From Petrolisthes cinctipes (lineage: Eukaryota > Arthropoda > Malacostraca > Decapoda > Porcellanidae): a DNA stretch of 64,000 bases. The notes beneath the pieces were generated by a model. The model ran no database searches. It was given only the letters and a program-made list of their open reading frames with translations, and had not been told where the DNA came from. The stretch is taken from contig JAWQEG010000284.1 in NCBI GenBank assembly GCA_033782935.1, positions 434,001 through 498,000 of the forward strand. The letters are read 5' to 3'. This document shows, piece after piece, positions 57,023 to 64,000 of the stretch (position 1 is its first letter; every line of letters starts with the position of its first letter). The translations under genes were made by a program, and so were the position numbers.

Positions 57023-60000
57023 CGCAGCATAATGTTTGCCATACTCAGTCTACGCTGCTCCACATCTTTGATCGCCGGTCCCATACCAAGTTCCTGGTAG
57101 ACACCGGTGCCGAAGTAAGTGTCCTCCCTGCTACAGCCAGCCAGCGGTCGCTACCTCCTTCTCTGCATCTCTATGCTGCTAATGGTACCAAGATACCTGT
57201 ATACTCGCGGCAAACAGTGCATCTGGATCTGAACCTTCGCCGCTCTTTTCAATGGACATTCTACGTAGGAGCAGTGTCACAAGCCATCCTTGGTGCTGAT
57301 TTTCTCCGTCACTTCAACCTGATGGTAGACGTAAGAGGACAAAAATTGGTCAACCCACTCACAGATATCTTTACAAATGCACAGCCAGCACCTGGTGACA
57401 GCACACACCTGTCTGCTATCAACCATGACCACAAGTTTGCTGACCTCCTCAAGTCATTCCCTATGCTGACACAACCCTACTCATCCAGCATACCTGCCAA
57501 GCATCACGTGACTCATCATATAGAGACTACCGGACCCCCAGTGCATGCCAAGGCCCGACGCTTAGCCCCTGAGCGTTATAAGAAAGCCAAAGCCGAGTTC
57601 GAATCTCTGATGAGTAAAGGCATTATACGGCCCAGCAGCAGCAACTGGTCGTCGGCTCTTCACATTGTTCCTAAGAAGACCGGAGACATACGACCTTGTG
57701 GTGACTACCGTGCCCTCAATTCACGCACCGTGGAAGATAGATATCCTGTGCCCAACATTCAAGAGATCACTTCCCAACTCTCAGGTTCCACTATCTTCTC
57801 TCGGATCGATCTCGTCAAAGCATTTCATCAGATTCCAGTCCATCCCACTGACATCCCGAAGACGGCCATTATCACACCTTTTGGCATGTTTTAATACGTC
57901 CGGATGCCCTTTGGATTGCGGAACGCGGCACAAACGTTTCAACGCTTCATAGATGAGGTCCTTCGAGGTCTACCCTACTGTTTTGCCTATATAGATGACC
58001 TTCTCATTGCTAGTCCTGATGAAGCCAGCCACAAACAACACCTCCGCCAAGTCCTCCAGAGACTGCAAGATTGTGGCATCCAAATCAACACAGACAAGTC
58101 TGAACTCGGTGTGACATCCCTTGAGTTCCTAGGTCACACAGTCTCTCCAACAGGCATTGCTCCAATTCCCTCAAAGTGCGAGTCCATCCAGCAGTTTCCC
58201 AGGCCATCTACCCAACGCCAGCTCAAGGAGTTCCTTGGGATGGTTAATTACTATAACCGCTTCATTCCACACTGCTCACTCCTGCTACGACCATTGTATG
58301 CCATGATTAAACCTTGCAAGAGAGGTCAATCTGTTACCCTCGTCTGGACTGAAGAAGCGGAAGCGGCCTTCCTCTCAATCCCTGCACCAGACGCAGAAAC
58401 TTCAATTGCTACAGACGCCTCAAACATTGGTGTTGGTGCCGTCCTACAACAGCGTGTCGGTACATACTGGAAGCCAATTGCCTTCTTTTCCAAGAAACTC
58501 ACCTCGGCGGAATCGAAGTATAGCGCCTATGACAAGGAGCTACTTGCCATCTACAAAGCTGTCAAGCGTTTTCGCTACTTCATCGAGGGACGCAGTTTCC
58601 ACATCTACACTGACCACAAGCCACTCACTACAGCATTCCTCAGAAATAAGGAATCTTACACCCCACGACAAATGCGCCACATGGACTACATTGCCCAGTT
58701 TACCACGGATATACGATACGTCAAAGGTGCCGACAATGCCCCAGCTGATGCCCTCTCTCGAAACATCAGTACTGTAAAATCTTCTCCCATCGACTATGCC
58801 ACCATTGCTGCTGATCAAGTCGGTGACGCTGAGCTACAGCGACTGTTGGATAACCCTGCACTACAGATGAAGAAGATTACACTTCCAGACACCCAGGTCA
58901 CACTGTACGCTGACACCTCCACCGACACTCTCCGTCCATACATACTAGAGAAACATCGACACCAGCTCTTCAAGAAGTTACATGACCTCTCACACCCTGG
59001 AATCCGTGCCTCGCACCAGATGATGTCTTCCCGCTTCATATGGGAGGGCATAAATAAAGACGTCAGACACTGGGCACGCACATGTATACGCTGTCAAGCT
59101 TCCAAGGTCACACGCCATACACACTCTCCTGCAGCCACCTTTACGCCAGTCACCGAGAGATTTGACCATGTCCACATAGACCTCGTTGGTCCACTTCCGT
59201 ACTCCAATGGCTATCGATATTTACTCACCTGTGTGGACCGCTTCACACGCTGGCCTGAGGCAGTACCTCTCACCGACATCACCACGGATACGGTTGCACG
59301 TGCCTTCATCGCTACATGGGTGTCCAGGTTTGGTGTGCCTCTAAGACTTACTTCTGACCGAGGTGGTCAGTTTGAGTCAGGCGTGTGGAATAAGGTCATG
59401 ATACTCCTTGGCATCCGCCGATACAGGACCGCCAGCTATCACCCACAGGCCAACGGAACGGTCGAACGATTCCACCGCCAGCTGAAATCTTCCCTGGCAG
59501 CTTCAGCCCAGAGAGAAGATTGGTCAATAGCACTACCTCTTGTCCTCCTTGGCATCAGAACTTCACTCAAAACGGATCTGCACAACTCCTCTGCTGAGCT
59601 TGTATATGGCTCTACGCTCAGGCTCCCAGGTGAGCTTCTCTCTGCCACACCAGACCCCGAGTCTTGCAGCGTTCAGGACTTTGCAACACACCTGAAAAAT
59701 ACCATGAAGTGCCTCCAGCCAGTGCAGCCTCGTACGTCCAACTCGAAGACCTTCGTTCACCAGGACCTGGAAGCCTGCACACACGTCTTTGTTAGAGTCG
59801 ATGCAGTCAAAAGGCCCCTTCAGCAGCCATATCAGGGCCCCTTCCAAGTAGTTCGCAGGACGAGGAAGAACTTCACCATCGACAAACATGGTTCTCAAGA
59901 AGTTGTGGCTGTAGACCGGGTCAAGCCTGCTTATATCCTGAATCCGGACCAGATGCTGCAAGCAGTGCAAGTGACTGTTCCTCCAACACATGCTGGAAAC

Positions 60001-60048
60001 AACAAACTACAACACACAAGAGTATCGTTCCTCCTTCCTCGAAACTAG
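57023..60048 (+). pseudogene. pol: Pol of the CsRn1-type element, one in-frame stop
   Basis: About 1,000 codons in one frame, broken only by TAA at 57892-57894. Protease: [14 protein letters not shown] (Asp at 57100), with [47 protein letters not shown], the stop, then YVRMPFGLRNAAQTFQRF and AYIDDLL (57988-57999). RNase H: TDASNIGVGAVLQQ, SAYDKELLAIYKAV, YTDHKPL. Integrase: H-H-C-C finger (HPGIRASHQ, CIRCQASK), then HIDLVGPLP, TSDRGGQFE and NGTVERFHRQ supply the D-D-E triad. The GPF-like end reads YQGPFQVVRRT. Without the stop the enzyme set would be complete. Confidence 0.93.
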
Positions 60049-60064
60049 GGGGGGGGGGGAGTAT
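60049..60064 (+). promoter_or_regulatory. Polypurine tract
   Basis: AGGGGGGGGGGGAG-type run followed by TAT, directly before the 3' LTR. It would prime plus-strand DNA synthesis. Confidence 0.85.
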
Positions 60065-60546
60065 TGTAGTGTACCATAAAATAGGTCGATTTTCTTTGAT
60101 TGAGTGTGTAACCATTCTCTAATTATCTACCAGCCCTGTATTGTGATTCATTTACCATTACATTCCTTCATGCAGATAGCCTATGCAATTTCTTTCAGCA
60201 TATTCTCTTTGCCATTTTGTGTAATATCATTGTCTGCATACTCTTGCAAAATTTCATGTATACAACATATGTATTATACATTTAATACCATAACCAAATA
60301 CTCTTAGCTTTGTTAACGTCAGGTACGCAGAGAATTGTATATAGTGTTAACTATTTTTTGACATTAAATCATTGGGAACTATTCACCGCATCTCTCTCTT
60401 CCTTGAGCACTTCTTAAAGAGAGTTATAGACACTAGCTCCTGAGGCTGAGAAGTGTAGTGGAGAAACCCTGACAGTGGCCCTTACACAGGAGCCTTCTTT
60501 AGGTAGCAGCACAACTTATAGTTGGTGGCTACACCACCCACCAACA
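60065..60546 (+). repeat. 3' LTR of the CsRn1-type element
   Basis: 482 bp, TGTAGTG to CCAACA. See the 5' LTR for the two indels that distinguish them. Confidence 0.95.
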
Positions 60547-60564
60547 CTACCACCCCCACGCTAC

Positions 60565-60603
<39 letters not shown>

Positions 60604-60649
60604 CTTTTCTATCTATATATATTCGGTTCTGCTACAACTCGCGTGACTC
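60547..60649. repeat. Remaining end of R800 copy 2, then (TA)n
   Basis: CTACCACCCCCACGCTACAATT ends the repeat, followed by about 30 bp of TA. Confidence 0.8.
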
Positions 60650-62045
<1,396 letters not shown>

Positions 62046-62229
62046 TACAAAATAAAATAAACACAATTCAGGTTTACAAAACACGCCTCGGAAAATTCGT
62101 TCTTGTGCGGCACAAAAACAAAAGATAAAAGAATATAGAAAACAAAAGTATCTCGGCCTAATGCTGGCTAATACATTATCCACAACCCTGTCCCCGAGAT
62201 CTCATGTAATACACAATACAAACTAGGAA

Positions 62230-64000
62230 TCAACGAAGCGCGCGTCTGTTGTTTGGTTGCCCAAAGTCTCTAATGGCCTCCACCTTTACGTCAGGTGGGC
62301 TAACAACACCATGACCAACAACATACCCCAGGTACTGTACCTCAGCGTGCACAAACTCACATTTCTTCAAGTCGGCAACTAGCCGGGCTTGCAAAAGTCT
62401 TGTCAAAAATTCTCTCAACTCACTCAGGTGCTCTGCCCAAGTGTCTGTAAATACAACAACATTGACTAGGTACGCTACACAATATTTCAATCCCATCACC
62501 ACCTTGTTCATCAATCGTTGGAACGTAGCCGGAGCATTCTTCATTTCAAACGGCTTTACATTACACATATACGTCTGACCGTCTGCTACAAAACATGACG
62601 CTTCCTTCACTCGGTCTGTCAAGGGAACCTGCCAGAACACTTTCTTCAAGTCGATCTTCGTGATGAACTTGGCTGCTCCCACACGGTCGATGCAATCCTC
62701 CAGCCTGAGTAGTGGGTAGGTGTCGGCTTTCGTGAGGGAGTTCACCTTCCTGAAGTCGATGCAAAAACGGGCTGTACCATCTGACCTAGGTTGGAGCGTG
62801 ATGGCTGAACTCCACTCACTCATACAAGGGGATATAAGGTCGTGGTCGAGCATGTACCGTATCTCCTGCCGCTGCAACTCAACATCTGGGGACTCACACA
62901 GTAGGGTGTTGAGCCCACTCCGTCCTACCCGGCGCACTGGCAAACACCTCCTTGAATGTGGACAGCAGGGTAGTCAACTGGGCAGCCTGGTCCCTTGGAA
63001 GGTGCGACAACTTGAACAGTAGTGTGGACTCTGCCTCTTTATTCTCCAGCCAACTGCAGTCTTGAAAGTCACACAGTTCTTCAGGCTCACAAACGGTATC
63101 AACCTCCAAGGCTGTGATATATTGTACCATTGCGGTGGTGCCAGGTGGATGGTGATACAGCTTGAGCATATTGACGTGGCACAACTGGTGGGACTTCCAT
63201 CGATCAGGCGTCTTGACAAGGTTGCCCGTGTCTCCAACTCTCCGCTCCACAATATAAGGGCCGCTATACTTCGCTGCTATCGGTTGACCTCGAAGGGGCA
63301 ACAATACCAAAACTTCATCGCCAACCTGGAACTCTCTCCACTGGGTCTTCCAGTCGTACCACTGTTTCATCTTTCTCTGTGCTGACTTCAAGTTCTTTTG
63401 TGCCACCTTCAATGTTTCATGTATACGGGTCTTGAAGTCGAGCATGTACTGTATCAAACTCTTGCTGGTGACTTCATCACTGCTCCAAGCCTCCTTCACA
63501 AGACTCAGTGGACCACGAACTTGGTGTGCGAAGACGAGCTCGTTAGGAGAGAAGCCCATACTTTCCTGTGGGACCTCCCTCATAGCAAAGAGCAGAAACG
63601 GCAGACTACGGTCCTAATCCTTGGTGTGATCCATACAGTACTTGCAGATCATCTGCTTCAATGTTTGGTGGTTCCTCTCCAGGGCACTTTGACACTCAGG
63701 ATGATATGCACTACTCTTCATGTGCTTGACACCCAACTCAGCCAATGCTTGCTGGAACATGTTCGAACAGAATCTTGAACCCCTGTCAGATTGGATCTCC
63801 CGAGGCAACCCAAAGCAGTAATGACATTTTTAGCTTTGGCTATAGTCAATAAATACTGACAACCAGTTGAATTTGAGGGGAGAGGGCCTATAGTCCAACC
63901 ACTCTTAAAATGTGGTTTGGGTGGTGTCGTGCGGGACCTGTCCTTGTGTACAGGATTGCCGCGAATCTTGAGCTCTGACTGACAGAAGGGTGACCTGACA
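62230..64000 (-). pseudogene. pol: gypsy pol relic with integrase upstream of RT
   Basis: Read right to left from the window edge, the integrase core comes first: IGPLPSNSTGCQYLLTI (about 63880), REIQSDRGSRFCS with the second catalytic Asp, and YHPECQSALERNHQ with the Glu. Then the integrase C-terminal domain: WREFQVGDEVLVLLPLRG, YSGPYIVERRVG and HVNMLKLYH. In the same open frame (63583-62894) it passes to HLPRDQAAQLTTLLSTFKEV and FASAPGRTEWAQHP, the normal lead-in to RT. A frameshift near 62920 follows, then RT: EIRYMLDHDLISPCMSEWSS, FCIDFRKVNSLTKADTYPL, FITKIDLKKVFWQVPL, MKNAPATFQRLM. The catalytic YxDD is YLVN. RT stops at NNRRALR (62230). RNase H is absent. Confidence 0.88.

Larger units (their letters stand above)
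55424..60546 (+). mobile_element. CsRn1-type Ty3/gypsy retrotransposon (5.1 kb)
   Basis: Complete LTR element with a 4-bp duplication CTAC (55420-55423 and 60547-60550). LTRs start TGTAGTG and end CCAACA. The primer site AGTGGTGACCCC resembles the tRNA-Trp type used by the CsRn1 clade. Gag has a C-x2-H-x9-C-x3-C box ([18 protein letters not shown]), the hallmark CHCC motif of that clade. Order is gag, protease, RT, RNase H, integrase, then a G-rich polypurine tract (60048-60061). Gag is shortened and pol has one stop, so the copy is defective but young. Confidence 0.93.

Overview
The window is eukaryotic intergenic DNA made almost entirely of transposable elements, their relics, and simple repeats. 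I see no convincing host exon, tRNA, rRNA or CRISPR array. The repertoire points to an arthropod genome, most plausibly a decapod crustacean: Penelope-like elements, RTEX-, CR1- and I-type LINEs, Ty3/gypsy elements including a CsRn1-type copy, piggyBac, Tc1/mariner and PIF/Harbinger-like elements, a short TTAGG-type interstitial block, and very long (TA)n and (GA)n tracts. The organism assignment is inference.

Left part (1-5 kb): a LINE reverse transcriptase (RT) fragment, a decayed Tc1/mariner transposase, a hammerhead-like ribozyme motif of the Penelope type, and a Penelope RT gene split by a 451-bp Tc1-type MITE that has a clean TA target duplication and a core of seven 40-bp repeats. From 6.8 to 16.3 kb lies a decayed Ty3/gypsy element on the minus strand with both LTRs, a tRNA-Leu-like primer site, gag, protease, RT, RNase H and integrase relics. 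Its right flank carries an Env-like fragment.

Middle (16.3-33 kb): mostly unassigned DNA, then a CR1-like LINE (21.6-24.3 kb) interrupted by a 932-bp TIR element with a TTA duplication. A longer relative (1,373 bp, TAA duplication) sits at 25.4-26.8 kb. A second Penelope relic with a GIY-YIG endonuclease is at 28.4-29.25 kb. AT-rich LTR-like repeats and an ~800-bp unclassified repeat (called R800 here) follow.

33.5-44.8 kb is a three-level nest. A degenerate CAGACACC minisatellite contains an RTEX-like LINE, and that LINE's endonuclease region contains an almost complete 6.5-kb I-type LINE flanked by a 12-bp target duplication. 45-54 kb is low-complexity sequence plus a broken piggyBac transposase (49.4-51.3 kb), a second hammerhead-like motif, and a solo LTR related to the 6.8-16.3 kb element.

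54.7-60.6 kb holds a second R800 copy split by a nearly intact CsRn1-type gypsy element (LTRs of 503 and 482 bp, 4-bp duplication CTAC). Its primer binding site region is amplified into an array of four tandem copies. The right edge (62.2-64 kb, minus) carries a gypsy pol relic in which integrase lies upstream of RT, the reverse of the usual gypsy order. The most interesting observations are this domain order, the primer-site array, the two ribozyme motifs and the internally datable nests.
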